Shown here in pieces: positions 13,172 to 25,795 of a DNA stretch of 64,000 nt (position 1 is the stretch's first letter; every line of letters begins with the position of its first letter). Source of the DNA: Gibbula magus (taxonomy: Eukaryota > Mollusca > Gastropoda > Trochida > Trochidae); contig OW388300.1 in NCBI GenBank assembly GCA_936450465.1, positions 40,332,358 to 40,396,357 of the forward strand, given 5' to 3'. The notes beneath the pieces are model-generated. The model saw nothing but the letters and a program-made list of their open reading frames with translations, did not search any database and was not told the DNA's origin. Position numbers and translations under genes: made by a program.

Positions 13172-13208
13172 AGTGTCAGTAGAAATGTCCTCGGAGGATG
13201 ATGCATGG
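13172..13208 (-). other. Candidate micro-exon (right arm copy)
   Basis: Mirror copy of 5890-5926. The acceptor ('tcttcatctggtgcag') and donor (GTAAGA) are both kept and the length is again 37 bases. One base in the exon differs (CTGAGG becomes CCGAGG). Read through the donor, the frame continues as RLHRAARVVHCKCGF here but ends soon after VVHCQ in the left arm, which favours splicing or non-coding over a continuous frame. Confidence 0.25.
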
Positions 13209-13351
13209 CTGCACCAGATGAAGATGAATACAATGTAGTTGTTGTGTGTTGGCATGAAAAAGTTAAAGTGATATCCATTGTGTTTCATAATATTTTATTT
13301 GGCTATTTTTATGTGGCACAATGTGCTGATTTCACTCTACTCTACTCTACA

Positions 13352-13426
13352 CTCGCCGCAAATGGCTGTGATACTACCGAAGCAGCGTTAAACAATAACT
13401 CACTCACTCACTCACTCTACTCTACA
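13352..13426 (+). mobile_element. SINE 3'-tail fragment
   Basis: 'agcgttaaacaataactcactcactcactcac' style sequence (shortened here) matches the tail of the full SINEs at 49859-50162 and 52113-52395. The tRNA-like head is missing, so this is a 5'-truncated copy or relic. It is private to the right arm and must postdate the duplication or be lost from the left. Confidence 0.55.
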
Positions 13427-16400
13427 GATACTTCCCCTAATATATCACAAAAAATAGTTTCCAAATAAGTCAATTTATTTAAGGTAAATAAGTTTCCAAA
13501 ATTACGTCGACCAACTGACGAGAGCCAACCGAGGTGCATCCTTCGTTTTTTTTTTATCAGAATTCACCAAAATTACCTTTATAGTGTTACTATATCAGTC
13601 GACTGGATCAAAATAGTAATTTTCGGCAAAAGTCAGTACTTCTCAATACATCAACACCATTTATATTTGGCATATGTGGTCCCTTACGTCCCTTGGATGT
13701 CCCTTCAGCAGACAACAATAACAATAACAACTATCTGTAATAATTTAAATAAGCAGGAACGATGTTTTTCATATTTGCCCGTGTTTTGAAATAATACCAT
13801 GTGACCTCACAATACTTTGACATGGACACAAATAAAACTAACAATGCAATGACGTCAAATTGTTTATGACGTCATAATGTTGATAACCCCATACTGGTGA
13901 ATGCATCAACATGTGAAAATGCTATTGCAATCCTTTCTTGATCCTGAAATCCGTAGATGTATATAAATGGCAAAAATAACTTTCTGTTAGAGAAACATTT
14001 GGTTCGTATTTTATGCTGAATACCTGCAATATTTACCAATTTTCCTAGATAGTTTAGATAGAAATATTTCCAAAATTCGTTATTGTTCTTTTCGGAAGTA
14101 TTTGATGTGCAACGAAGCAAAACAGACAAAGAGATGTTTATTCATTTCATAAGTCTGAGATCATATTAATTAATTACGAGGATATCTGATAGGAATATAT
14201 TGACAAGAGATCACATTCAATGGTAAAGCTTTCACCATACTAGAAGACCAAAGTATAGATTAACCAGTCAAGTCAGTATGTAATGAATAGAGCTTTGATG
14301 GATTTTTAGGTCGAAACAAGACTACAAACAAGTTATTCAAAACGTCTTTGGATGAATTGCAGACTGAGATATAGATTTCAAGATTTCTAATATACAATTT
14401 CTTGTACAACACAGTATAAGTCGTAGAGAAAATTACTTTTCCGTGTCCTGTAATTTCCTCGGGGAAAGCAGGGCGCCCTGTCGACTGCCCCTGTGTGTAT
14501 ACTGAAGGAGTTGACTTGAGTTAATAGGAATTGCCTGGCAGTGATACTAGCAGTATTCGATATGATGAGTCATTTGGAAAACAACGATGCTTTCAATTTA
14601 TGTAAATAATATCCATAATATTGATGAATCAGGCAATTTAGTCAACCATCTATTAAAAAAAGCCACGTTGATAATGATTCATACTATATTGATAATCAAC
14701 ATCGGTGTATCGGTTTTATATTAGGTCAAAAGCGTAATCATTCATTTATGAAATGGGTGAATGAACTTGTTTTGATTTTACAAAATAAACCTACTCCAGT
14801 AACATTAATAAAAAAAATAAAAGAACATTTTTAGGAAAACGTTTTAAAATGAGTTGCATACGAGCTTACAGGCAATGTGTTTTCAAGTGATATATACGAG
14901 AACAAACCTTGCAAACAATGTGTCATGTTAATAATACAACAATTAAGTTCTAATTGAATTTAATTATTTTGCTGGAAGTTGAAAGTACATATGCTGTAAA
15001 AAATGTTTGATGTTGCAGACACTGCAACTAACGTCATAGTATAGACTTCATTCCAGGAATGGTATAGACAATTCCATTCTTTACACGATTCACAGTCTCT
15101 ATTGTGTTCCTTTATTTCACACACATTGAACAAGAGATAAATAATGAGAAAAAAAGTTGACGTTAGCGTTTTGAACTTTGACCTTTGTTGCTGACATTGT
15201 TCTAAAAGTCAATATTGATGTCAGCGTGTCCAGTTCCCATGTCTGTTTGGTCAGAACAATCTTGTGATGGTGTGGTCAGCGATCCAAACTTTATGAACAG
15301 ATTGCCACACTACCTACACATTTTCAATTTAATATTCAAGTGTGATTGTACAAATTAATTGGTCCCTTCTTAGCTGTAAATAGTCAAAGAAATGTTAAAT
15401 TCAAATCTTTTAGCAGTTCTGATGATATACTCACTCATGATTTCATATACAGATAGACAAATTCAAACGGTTGAGCCCAATGCAATCTTTTGATCATCCT
15501 GTAGCCTTTGATAGCTCTGTGAGATAATTTACCAGTAACGGTAATTCTGCTTTCCTAGGATGTAGTGCATTCTTATTTACCGCATTATCCTTCCCAGTCG
15601 TTCTCATCATGTTACATTGACTGGAGCCGAACACGTAGTTTCATTTATTCGACAAACAGCTCACGAAGTCAATGATACTTAAATATCCACAATGTTCTTT
15701 TTCAGGAATTTTTGATCAAGCAACATGAAGAAAAGATACTGAAAGTTTAGGTTGACTTTCCCCAAAAGGTATTGTTGTTAAATTTACATATTTCCTCATC
15801 AATTCCACCATTAAAATCATGCTTTCTTTACACAATATAAGCATTACACAGTATTGAAATGCATTGATATTGTTTTCAAAACTACTTCTAACTATGATTG
15901 CATTGTACATGCATCTACTACATACGTATGTCTTTAGTTTCCAGAGTTTGGAATTTGTTATGTGTTTTTCATGAAATTCAAAGTATTCCTCAGTCTCTTT
16001 TCAGTGTATGGAATAGATGAATGTTGGCAATTTAAGTTACAGTTTTTTCATGATCTACGTGAATTCATTGAATTGCTTATCACTTCACACAGTGGGGGCG
16101 TTTTGACATATGAACTCTGATTCTCAGTTCCGGAAACCCTAAAGAAAGACGTCTGGTACTGATATTATACAATGTTTGATTTTGTCTTTGCCTCCAGCTT
16201 GAGGACAAAGTTTAAGAAATTAACACTCGAAATAACACATGTTTTAGGCCCTGTGGACATAACATTCAATAAAGTATACATCATTTTCTTTTTCTGTAAT
16301 ACCTTCAGGGTAATGTTAAAATATAATTTGCCTGTGTGTGCAGTTCTAGAATTCCAAGAAGAGAATTATTATTAGAAGAGTAGGATGCAAGCATTATACT

Positions 16401-17260
16401 GTTGTAATGATATATTTCTCAAACATTCCCCAGACATTTGCAGAAAATCTGCTATAAGAATGATTGGACATTGTGAGACAGTCTGACTGCAGCCGAGTAA
16501 CACTTAATTACATGTAATCCTGGCTGTATCAATTCATACATCACTTACTCACATAGTTCACTTTGTAATGACAATCTTTGAATAAAAACAAATGTATAAC
16601 ATGCATGGTTGAAACATAAGGATTGTTATTCGGAAGCATTAATTTTAACGTTGTTTACTTTACAGATTATTTAAAATCACCATCTCCTATTTCAAGAATA
16701 AAATACACTGAAATTATTAATTAAGTTTATGCTTTTGAGGTTTTCATTATTCTGAGATAGGTGCCACTATCTAATAGTCAGATGCAACGTGCTATATAGA
16801 TTATGCATGGGATATTTAATTGGGAGCGACGGTTCAAACACAGAGGTTACGTCCGAATTAGAGTTAATTAGTGCAAGTTCTTATTTAATATAATATATAA
16901 CCTAAAATGGGTGAAGTCAAACTTCATTACCTTGCATGGAATATATAATGGGAAGTTGTCAAAGAATGAACATGATCTCTTGATGAGGAATGTCAGTACA
17001 ATAAAGTTGACATCAACTTCTCAACTCTTGATCTGTGTTACTGACATCGTTCTAATTAAGCTCTTGTTCACATCCGAGCCCAATTCTCAAATCCAATATA
17101 GGGATCTACTAACTGAAAGGAACAATTATATGTTGATATGTTCATTGACCCATACTTGATTATCGGACTTATACATTGACTCGGTCGTCATTACCAAAGT
17201 CAATGTCAAATCATTGAGTCAGTATTAATCAATGCATAGCATAATGGAGGAGCTTGCAAT

Positions 17261-18466
17261 GAAGAATAGACATGATAAGAGGAGCAAAAGGTTTAGATGA
17301 ATGAAGTATTTACCTATTTCACAACTTTAAGATGAGAAGTCGTAGACACGCAAACAAATATATTCCAAAATGTATGATGTTAAGAAAAATACTAGCTTTC
17401 AGTGCTTTCTGATTTCTAAATTTTGTTAGAGTATTTTAATAACTGTTCACATCGTCAAGGCAGTTTGAATTAGAAAACTAAGCGTTGAGTCATTTTCGTT
17501 TCAATGTACCTTATTGTTGAAGTTATGAAATTTAATTCATTTACGTGTATATTATGAACAAATTAATGCAAATTACACAACCATTGAAAACACTTAAAAA
17601 AAATCGTTTCCTGGTTGATTATGCCCAATTTAATTACCAAATTTATCAATTAAGTTTGCATTACTTTAGTCAATTTACAAGAATGTTGACTGTTTATTCA
17701 CTGAATTCGACATTTAAGTAAAGATCCTTAGACATTATATATATAACAATCAGAGGTGAGGGACCACAAAAGTTTGTTTCCAAAACAAAAGTCTCTGTGA
17801 ATATAATCTATTACTATTCGCGAGTAGGGTATTGGATTCTTTAATTGTAAATATTCAAACACTTTGTTTTTTAAATGACACCAACTCCACTGGGAGAAAT
17901 ATAAATGTCAAATCTGATATCTCATATGCTAATTCAAGAAATAAGGTTTTACAATGAATGGTTTTAAAAGTGTTAACGATATTGAAGTTCAACTTGGTAA
18001 ACTATTAGGCAGGGCTGATTTTATTTTATAAAGAATAAATTTTCAACTTGAAACTCCACGGACACAAGTAAAAGTTTAAGGTAGGTTAGAAACATCATGT
18101 AGGTTCTTACCAACCATTGAGACAAATTTAGACCATTCGACATTGGAATAAAAAATCTATAAATTTTATGTCCGTGATGAAAAAAAATTGACACTGATTA
18201 ACCTTATTCCCATAAAAAAAATAATCATTTATCCATATTTTCGAAGAAAATCACCAGCATTAATAATAAAATGTAAATATTGAAATTGGGATCCATAAAG
18301 GATGTTTTAAGATAAAACAATAAATCCGCTGTATTGAACAACAAATATTGACCCTAGTAAAACTATCACCATTAAGATGCTCAAAACAAACCAAGGAAGT
18401 GTCCCTTAAACAGCGCTGACATTCCCACTCTTTGATTTGAAATGTAGAAGAATCGACATTGAAGGA
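17261..18466. other. AT-rich intergenic stretch
   Basis: No exon-like frame with splice signals and no repeat with clear boundaries seen. Homopolymer A and T runs are common. Confidence 0.5.
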
Positions 18467-18530
18467 CAACATGTGTCTCCTTCCCAGGAATCTGTTTCCC
18501 CGTGGTCAACAACATCATTGAATTCAAATA
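18467..18530 (-). other. QIPGK-type block, third copy
   Basis: Minus-strand reading gives MMLLTTGKQIPGKETHVV and the frame stays open beyond it (LQCRFFYISNQ...). It is closer to the 9024-9090 block than to the one at 10.5 kb and lies outside the right arm, so the motif was copied more than once. No acceptor or donor of good quality frames it. Confidence 0.3.
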
Positions 18531-19499
18531 AGAGCTGTGACGTCACTGGCAAATAGCAAATATCATCGAACATCAAGAAGAACTGTGATAATCCCTTTCT
18601 GACAAATCGAGATCGTGTATAATATGTTGTTTTTTATGTGTTAAAGATTACATGTCGTTACCATGGTCACTTTCGGGATTCATTGAAAAGGGGTTTCAAT
18701 TTGACAACTACTCGACTTTAATTTTTTAGAATCGGCCCGTGAGTTATTTATATACAGCTTTTTTTTTAAAGTGCCTAATAAAGCCCCGGCGAGTAGAATG
18801 ACAGTGGGCGGCTCTGTCGTCCCTGAAGCTTATCCTTCTGTGACGTACGTGGGGGAGTCTCACTTTGGCCGCTTATCATAATTTAAAGCGTTTCACAACG
18901 TTTTAACTGCTCATATAAGACAGAAATCTTCATCAAAACAACCCAAACTTTCGCTAAACGGATTACCTAACTATTCAACTAGCGATTTCATATGGTTACA
19001 CTGACCGGGCCCTGTTTAATTTGAGTGCATTTTGCGCTAATTTACAGTTTGTTTGTAACAAATAACCGCGGAACTGCTGTCATAACATAAGGCCCAGACG
19101 GAAGTTTTGCTCGCATATACACTGCTTTTTCGAAAAAGCACTAATCATGGGACGTCAATTAGATGCTATCAAAATATATTACCACTCTATGACATGTTTT
19201 TACTTGTCTGTGTTTTAGCTTTGATCCTGAAGACAAAGCATTTAAGCCACTGTCGGACCGTGGCTAGATAGGTCAGTGTCAAAACAACAGTAAACACAAG
19301 CAGGTGATACTTACACAATTGTCTGTCTAGCAAAACGTTCTGTTTTAATACGATGTTTACTTGATTTGATTTGATTAACCACACATGTGATTGAAAACAT
19401 TATTTTATTATCTATTAGATTCTGAATGTAATCCAAAACCGACAACCAACCAAGCTCTTGGGTAACAACGAACCATATTGAACTCGAAGTAATTGACAA
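18531..19499. other. Non-coding stretch with a GC-richer island
   Basis: Between about 18730 and 18900 the sequence becomes GC- and CpG-richer ('aagccccggcgagtagaatg', 'gtgggcggctctgtcg', 'gacgtacgtggggg'). No open frame of note or TATA-like context could be tied to it. It may be a repeat fragment or a regulatory island. Confidence 0.3.
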
Positions 19500-19803
19500 T
19501 TGTTATTTGGGCGGACAATGCTCCGCGTGTGACACGCGTCAATTAGTCAAACGTAATTTTGGAAACTTATTAACAACAGACTTAAAGAAGTTGATAATGT
19601 TTAATAGGTCTTATACCTACTGTGAATGTAAATGGAACGCATAGTATCGGTTTCTGCACAAGTATAATGATGTTGCTCGATTTTAATTGGAAACTAGTAA
19701 TTATTATATATCTAACATTTGGGGATGAATATGCAAGTTGAGTGAACTTATTTGAACTGATATCAGCACATATCGTATGTTGGCATGCATTAAAACCTAA
19801 CAA
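19500..19803 (+). repeat. Dispersed ~400-bp repeat, copy 2 of 5
   Basis: Shares the '...cgtcaattagtcaaacgtaattttgg' region (compare 5570 and 25530), 'gtttctgcaca', and 'ttttaattggaaactagtaa' with the other copies. The 73-codon minus frame inside it recurs in other copies only as repeat sequence and is not a gene. Confidence 0.65.
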
Positions 19804-20699
19804 AACACAATGGAGGCACCTTTAACACTTAATCAACGAGTATTAACAACGAGTATTAACAACGAGTATGATCATCATGATATTTATCATTGGAAATGAA
19901 TGGTAAAAACTACCTCCTGTGCAAATCATTACGACATAGTTTCCCACTTTATAATTTAAACATATTCCCGAATTTTGATTGGTCGAGAGCACGGTCATGT
20001 GATCTAAATTTACTGGCTTATTTCGTGTGAACTCTTCAAAAATCGCTCATACGTGTGTGAACCTTTTCAAAGTCGTGTCAACGGTGACGGAACTACTTTC
20101 TCTCTCTCGTTATCATAAATCCTGTTTAATTATTTTTAGATAGTTGTTAAAACATGTTTCCAGATACTTAACAGTAAGACATATTGACAACGCCTGCACA
20201 TCCTAATTTGTGACAGCCAATCTGTTTTTAGGTACCCAAAGGCAAAGGATTTCTGCCATCATTGAGTTTATTTGTTAACAGCAAGTACGGTTTCCCGTCA
20301 CCGTAACATCAACTGACTGGAATGGAATGAAGTTCAAAAGATTCATGCTGTGCACGTGCAAGCGCCGTAAAGCGTGTCAACATCATATAGCTTCTCAACA
20401 GTTGTGTTTATAAATATGATTATTCAATGTGGATGTGTAGTTTTGTATACGCGAAGAATTGATAACATTTACTTTGTTGCTAAATAAATGTCAATAATTT
20501 ATATATATTAAGTGTATTATCTTACGAAATGTTTATGTTTTTTTGGAACTATTTATCTTCACGTCGGAACATGTTCAAACAATTTGCTACTGTGTATCCG
20601 CATGTTTAACTTTCGTGCTGTTTCAGTGAAATCGAGATCATACTATTTCTGCAATATAATATAAATATCAATATAAAGTATTGTGAAATTGAGAATACT

Positions 20700-21032
20700 T
20701 CAAAGTTCAAAATTATAAGAATTGAATGTCAGTTTGTGTGTTTGCAATGGACAATGAACGATGTCAAAGCGTCCATTCAAACTCAAATTGCGTATATGTA
20801 TATTATTGTTTGAAACATCAGACAACTCCATTTTTACCACCACCTTGCGACCACGCGCTTTTGATTGTGTGCAGCACGTGTTGTCCGTGCATCGCAAGAT
20901 GAAATGAACAACGTCCGTGCAGCCACGGTTTTCGCTGAACACTGATAGACTGTCATGGACTGATGGTTTGTTAAAACAGTAATTGTCGTCATAAAACAAT
21001 TTTATAAATGTTTTTATTTTCATATTTTTCAT
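20700..21032 (-). other. 110-codon open frame, doubtful
   Basis: The central part (about 20820-20960 on the plus strand) is GC- and CpG-richer than its surroundings and encodes a cysteine-containing stretch (GCTDVVHFILRCTDNTCCTQ, then SKARGRKVVVKM). No signal peptide, domain, splice framing or duplicate copy supports it. Could be an exon of a small secreted protein or a chance frame in a CpG-rich patch. Confidence 0.15.
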
Positions 21033-21944
21033 CTTTACTTCATATATATCAAAGGTAGAGGTGATGTAGAGTAGAGTTCATTCAAGCATGTCATAACATT
21101 TATTTTACAAAGTTCGTAAAAAGCAACTATTTCATATTTACATTAATAGAATAAAACAGAGCAGACACTTGGTCAATCATAACCATGTGGTTTATGTGAA
21201 ATAATGACCTCGACCTCGTAAATCTGCTAATTCAATTTCGCTCGTTAGATATCAAACTATCCATTCATTTCATAAAAATTGTTATGAAATGCATCGTGAA
21301 AAAAATAAATAACGCATTATGCTTGTCTCAAATGTCGACTGGAGGTAAGTTCAGACAACTTGACATTTGTCTTTTCGTGGTTAAAATATGCAATGTAAAT
21401 AAAAATCCTAGATCTTTTTGAAACACAAATGTTCAATTTATCTACAAATGATTTATCATCACACTATTAAATGGCTTGTCAATGTTGTTGTACTAAAAAC
21501 ATATCAATCATTCTTAAAATAGTTTGAAAAGAAAATATGTTATCATTACTCAACTTCAATTACTCTTGATATCATCTATCAAAATGTACGAAAAAAATAA
21601 TATAAAATAAAATAAAATTAACACTTAATCCCGGTCAAATTATGACGTCATTCCTGTAAAAAACGAATATAAAAGTATGATCATGTTATTTACTCATTAA
21701 ACACGGAATTTATTTTATCTGATAAATTGAAAAATGGAAGGGTCTTCAACCTTACTGTTGATTTAACTAATCACGTGGTCCTGTGCACAGCTCAGTCGAG
21801 TTCTATCCATCAAGTTCAGCAAAAACGGGCGTGGCCCGCCTCATTGCTGGATAAACTGAGAGTTTGAAGGGTGATTCCCTGCCCCACACTGAGACATGAG
21901 TTCAGAGGCTCGTGGTGTCACCCTGGCAAGAGACTTTATTCTAA

Positions 21945-22205
21945 ATGTGCCTCTGTTCACTCAACAGTACAATAGAGTACCTGTTCGCCGTTTCACAAAG
22001 ATCTCCTAAATTTGGAAACGACGGCAATGACAGATAACCTTCAAGCGCCTTAATTGATAGCTAGGCTTCATACTCCATGGGGAGTTGAGAATGAAAGTTT
22101 ACAATTTAACTCCTTATACCAGGGTAATAATATGTGTAGCGCTTTGAGCATGGCCCTTTGTGTTTGCGCGATATAAGTATTCTCATAATTATCATTATTA
22201 AGTAG
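21945..22205 (+). mobile_element. SINE-like element with 'gcgctttgagc' 3' region
   Basis: The 3' part reads 'taatatgtgtagcgctttga', then 'gcgcgatataagtattctc' and an ATT-rich end. I know this tail arrangement from widespread invertebrate SINE families. The 5' head is not clearly recognisable as a tRNA. The element ends just upstream of the tandem duplication boundary at 22242. Confidence 0.4.
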
Positions 22206-22691
22206 GGCATGTATTCAAGCCTCACATATAGTTCCTAATAAAGTCGTTTATCGTACAGACTGTTGATTCTCTAAGCTAGAGTTTGGGATAAAAAAAAATC
22301 AACTTTATATTATGTTAAGTGAAAAGTCTATCTTATACATCATAATATGCTTTTATGTGAATTTTTATCACATTTGGAAGATTTTCTTACAGATTCATTG
22401 CATTTTTTCGGTTCTAATTATTTCGAAAATGATTCAAACTAATCCACCTGACGTTCTTTGCTTACTTACTGTAAACTGTTCGATTATCAACTGTCAGGTA
22501 TTTTTTTCATCAACAATAGTTCATGAATTCTTAATCGTTTCGAAACTAAACTGTACAAGGCATTTTTTGTATATGAACTTATTGTAATCAATATCAAAGG
22601 TTGCTCAAATGCATAGAAAAGTTATATACCAATGCCAAATGATTGATCAAAAGCCAACTTCTTTATTTAACGACGGTTTCGGTAAAGATCC

Positions 22692-22883
22692 TCATACGGT
22701 TTTTAAACTTAGAAATGTTGACAGCAGGTTATACACAATCTGATCATCCTTTGACCATGGACTGGATGATGCAAGATGAGTAGCATTGTGAACAGAACAA
22801 CACAAAGACAGAGTACAGAACGTACACTGTCGACCAAAAGAAACGCTACCAGATATCTTATTAGATTTCGTAAAAACTATCAT
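22692..22883 (-). other. Conserved open frame in the duplication (copy 1)
   Basis: This 63-codon frame recurs at 28443-28640. One frame reads SGSVSFGRQCTFCTLSLCCS and onward to a stop after SLKTV; an overlapping frame is strongly hydrophobic (SVLCLCVVLFTMLLILHHPV). Both are open in both copies, and the few differences do not decide between them. It could be a signal-anchor exon or the last exon of a neighbouring gene. Confidence 0.2.
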
Positions 22884-23288
22884 GAACAGTTCAGTACTAT
22901 TATAGCATTATGAAGTTGCACCATTTCTGCACAATATATTTAAATTTCAGAAGTTTTCATGTCACAAAAGAATGGCGATTGTTGAAATGAGATGACAGAA
23001 TTGTTCAGTTTTCGATCAGCGCTTGGTCAGAAAAACATTTGAAACTGATTTTCATACAACCGCGAGCAACAATACAGGCACGCATTCGCATTTAAGTAGT
23101 GATGACGCTATAGATGTACGTGGTAACGGTGAGCAAGTAAACCGACCCGAAATAGCGGTCTTCATTGGGCGTGATTTTCATGAATTTTATAGACACAATT
23201 TTTCCACGATTTCAATGGCGTTTCTTATTACTTATTGTTTCAGCATAACCTGGAGACCACCATTCATTATATTTCAGAAATTATTTCA

Positions 23289-25203
23289 TCATTCATTTAA
23301 AGGAAAATCACGTAGGCATGTCTTTTGACCAACAGTGAAACTGGCAAATTCAATCATCTCCGAGCCACTACACCACGATGTCTCGACTGGATTCAAAGGT
23401 TCTGTTTCAACTATCAGTGACGAATCCTTATTTTCACAATTTAGTAGAAACTAGTAATACCAAATTTACAATACTTGTTGTAAAGAACATTGCAAATTTG
23501 TGTTTTATGTACAGAGGGCAAACAAAGTTCAGATTCGAATGTGAATGATCATTTGATAACGATCAATATACTTTTAAATTGAATATCTATTTCAATCGAA
23601 GCCTTCCGGCAATGGAACAGAAAGTTAATATAGCAAACAAATTACAAGAAAAACATCATGTAGTTTGATAACCTCCTTGAGGGAATTATTAAACCAACCC
23701 CTTTCGTTTCACGCGTCGTATATATCGTCAATAAGTTTATTATTATCCATTGGCCCAAGGACAAATAATGCAATATTGAAAACTTATCTAAATGCTACCA
23801 TGTTCAATAAAGATAGATTTAAAAGTATAGAATAGACATGGAATTATGATATCTACATATATAAGTACATGTTTCAACTGTACCTGGTTTCAATATTCTA
23901 ACTACACTATTTTATTGTCCTTTCAAATATCTTTTTACATACAGGACAAAATAAGTTCGTGATAATGGAATTTCTGCGATTGATACGTTATAAATATGAA
24001 TAATGATGTCATTACTTACAATTTTCATATATCTCGATCTCTTTGTGTCCAGTATGAATTGATCTTTCTGATTAAATTGCTTTCGAACTTGCCATCGCCT
24101 TCTTTCAGATAGGTATTTAAAGAGATGTGCGTCTAAATAATGGTGTTCTAATTTCAACCCGGAACATGAATTTTTGTATGACTGCCTGGTCTCAAGGAGG
24201 ATATCGCTGCCTCATGTCACAACTCCGTCCTTCAAAGTGTTCTTGAGATATTACTGTTAAATTAAACTGTCTACTGTGGGAAGAGCATCAGTTTAAAGAT
24301 AAACTCAATACCTATCTATTGTGAGAGAACAATAATATCACGGCAAGACATCAGAGAAATGTCAATAGATAATATTATTTTGGATGGAACTTACTTAAAG
24401 CTAGATTTGATAGTTTATGTAAATTCGCCTGCATGTGTTAGTTTGCAGTAAGTATCAATTTTATCATTCATTTTCGTATTTAATTGTCAGAAAATATATT
24501 TAAGAAAAAACTATTCTTTAACAACTTCACGAGTGACGCGACCACAAGTGAAACATCAACGTTACCCATGTCGGGAGGTTAAATAATCCACGAGTTGTTA
24601 ATATAAGTGGAATGAGTAATCAACAAAATCGAATTTATAACTTTAAATTTTTTAAACAATCGTCGTTTTGGAAACTCTTTACCTAGACTTGATAGGAGAG
24701 TGAATTTGGATATGTTGGCGTATTCTAAAATAGCAAAGATGCGTTTACGATTAAAAGTACAAGAAGGTACTTTATGTCAAATAAAGAAATCATAAGTTTA
24801 TTTATCATTTTGTATTAATATTTAGCTTACACGAAAAGCATTCTGAACAAAAACAGTGTTTAATAAGTGGGTTTAACACAACTTGTGTTTGAGCACAAAT
24901 AAGATAAAAAATATCATAGCTGGATGAATGAAATTGTGTATAAATACGTATTTACAAGACAATCGCTAATTTCATACACCCAAAATTGACTTGATCCGTC
25001 CAAGTATTTTGAGGCTTTACTATGTTGAAAATTGGTAGGATTTTATTTTGTCCGGTTATGTATGATAAAAGTTGAATATCATTTGATGATTATTAAATCC
25101 CGAATCCTAACCTCTTTACAGTATCAAATTTGTTTACCTTGAAAGGGAGCATCTAGGTGATATGTACCTTTCTTTAAAACTTCTGGCTCATGAAGATTCA
25201 ACT
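23289..25203 (-). CDS. Unrecognised multi-exon gene, paralogue 1 (3' part)
   Basis: Five small exons link in compatible phases: 25203-25138 (LNLHEPEVLKKGTYHLDAPF...), 25019-24956 (KPQNTWTDQVNFGCMKLAIV), 24724-24683 (IRQHIQIHSPIKS), 24206-24020 (starts DILLETRQSYKNSC; includes EHHYLDAHLFKYLSERRRW) and 23426-23289 (starts DSSLIVETEPLNPVETSWCS; stop after FPLNE). Donors include CAAG|GTAAAC, TCTAG|GTAAAG and AAATT|GTAAGT. Acceptors are AG with modest pyrimidine tracts. The junctions run phase 1, 2, 2, 0, and the model gives about 165 residues. A further exon (27261-27179) may lie upstream. Copy 2 keeps all frames, and most differences are substitutions rather than breaks. I do not recognise the family: no signal peptide or membrane helix, a basic Arg/Lys-rich middle, a mixed acidic end. 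The start is not located. Confidence 0.5.
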
Positions 25204-25350
25204 CTGGTGAGTGGTCGTCAATAAAGCCCACGTCCAATGTAAATGATCAAATACTGATCAATGTAATTCAATCAACGACACACTGTTTGAGCATAAGACT
25301 TCCTTTAACTGCTCCATTACTAGAAGAAGGCTGTTAACGGTACATCCATT

Positions 25351-25795
25351 GCGTTGTTGGGGGTCACATATTCCAAACGTTATCAATGATGTTACTTTAT
25401 TGAGAAGTACCGACTGTTATCGAAAACTACAATTTTGGTGACAGTCGACTTATATTGACGATATGAAGGTAAAAGTAGTGATTTTGATGGAAAATTGGAC
25501 AATGCACCGCGTGTGGCGCGCGCCAATGAGTCAGACGTTATTTTGGAATCTTATTTAACACAGACAAAATAACCAAAAAAAATTTGATAATGTTGAAAAG
25601 GTCATATAACTGTGCATGTAAATGGAACATGCAGTTTCGGTTTCTGCACATGCAACATGATGTTACTTGATTTTAGTTGGAAACTAGTAATTATGATATA
25701 TTTGGCGATAGGGGAAGAATATAAGCTGAGCGAATTTGTTTGTATTGTAAACAGCACATATGATGAGTTGGGGCGTATTAAAGCCAAATAATGTT
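25351..25795 (+). repeat. Dispersed ~400-bp repeat, copy 3 of 5
   Basis: From 'gcgttgttgggggtcacata' to 'aaagccaaataatgtttta'. It lies within what would be an intron of the paralogue 1 gene model. It was present before the 5-kb duplication, since the same insertion stands at the matching place in copy 2 (31098-31545). Confidence 0.7.

Larger units (their letters stand above)
10480..17260 (-). repeat. Right arm of the large inverted duplication
   Basis: Mirrored, diverged copy of 930-9090. About 1.4 kb separates the innermost matching blocks (9090 and 10480). This arm has its own insertions, for example the SINE-tail fragment at 13352-13426, and lacks others. Most exon-like frames that are open in the left arm are broken or diverged here, consistent with a decaying second copy. 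Confidence 0.75.

Noticed and set aside
22312..22587. 91-codon plus-strand frame recurring at 28034
   Set aside because: The copies diverge by frameshift after ~65 codons and composition is AT-driven; recurrence is due to the segmental duplication.
23023..23328. 101-codon plus-strand frame
   Set aside because: The duplicate copy at 28.8-29.1 kb breaks it, whereas the minus-strand exon overlapping its 3' end is kept open in both copies.
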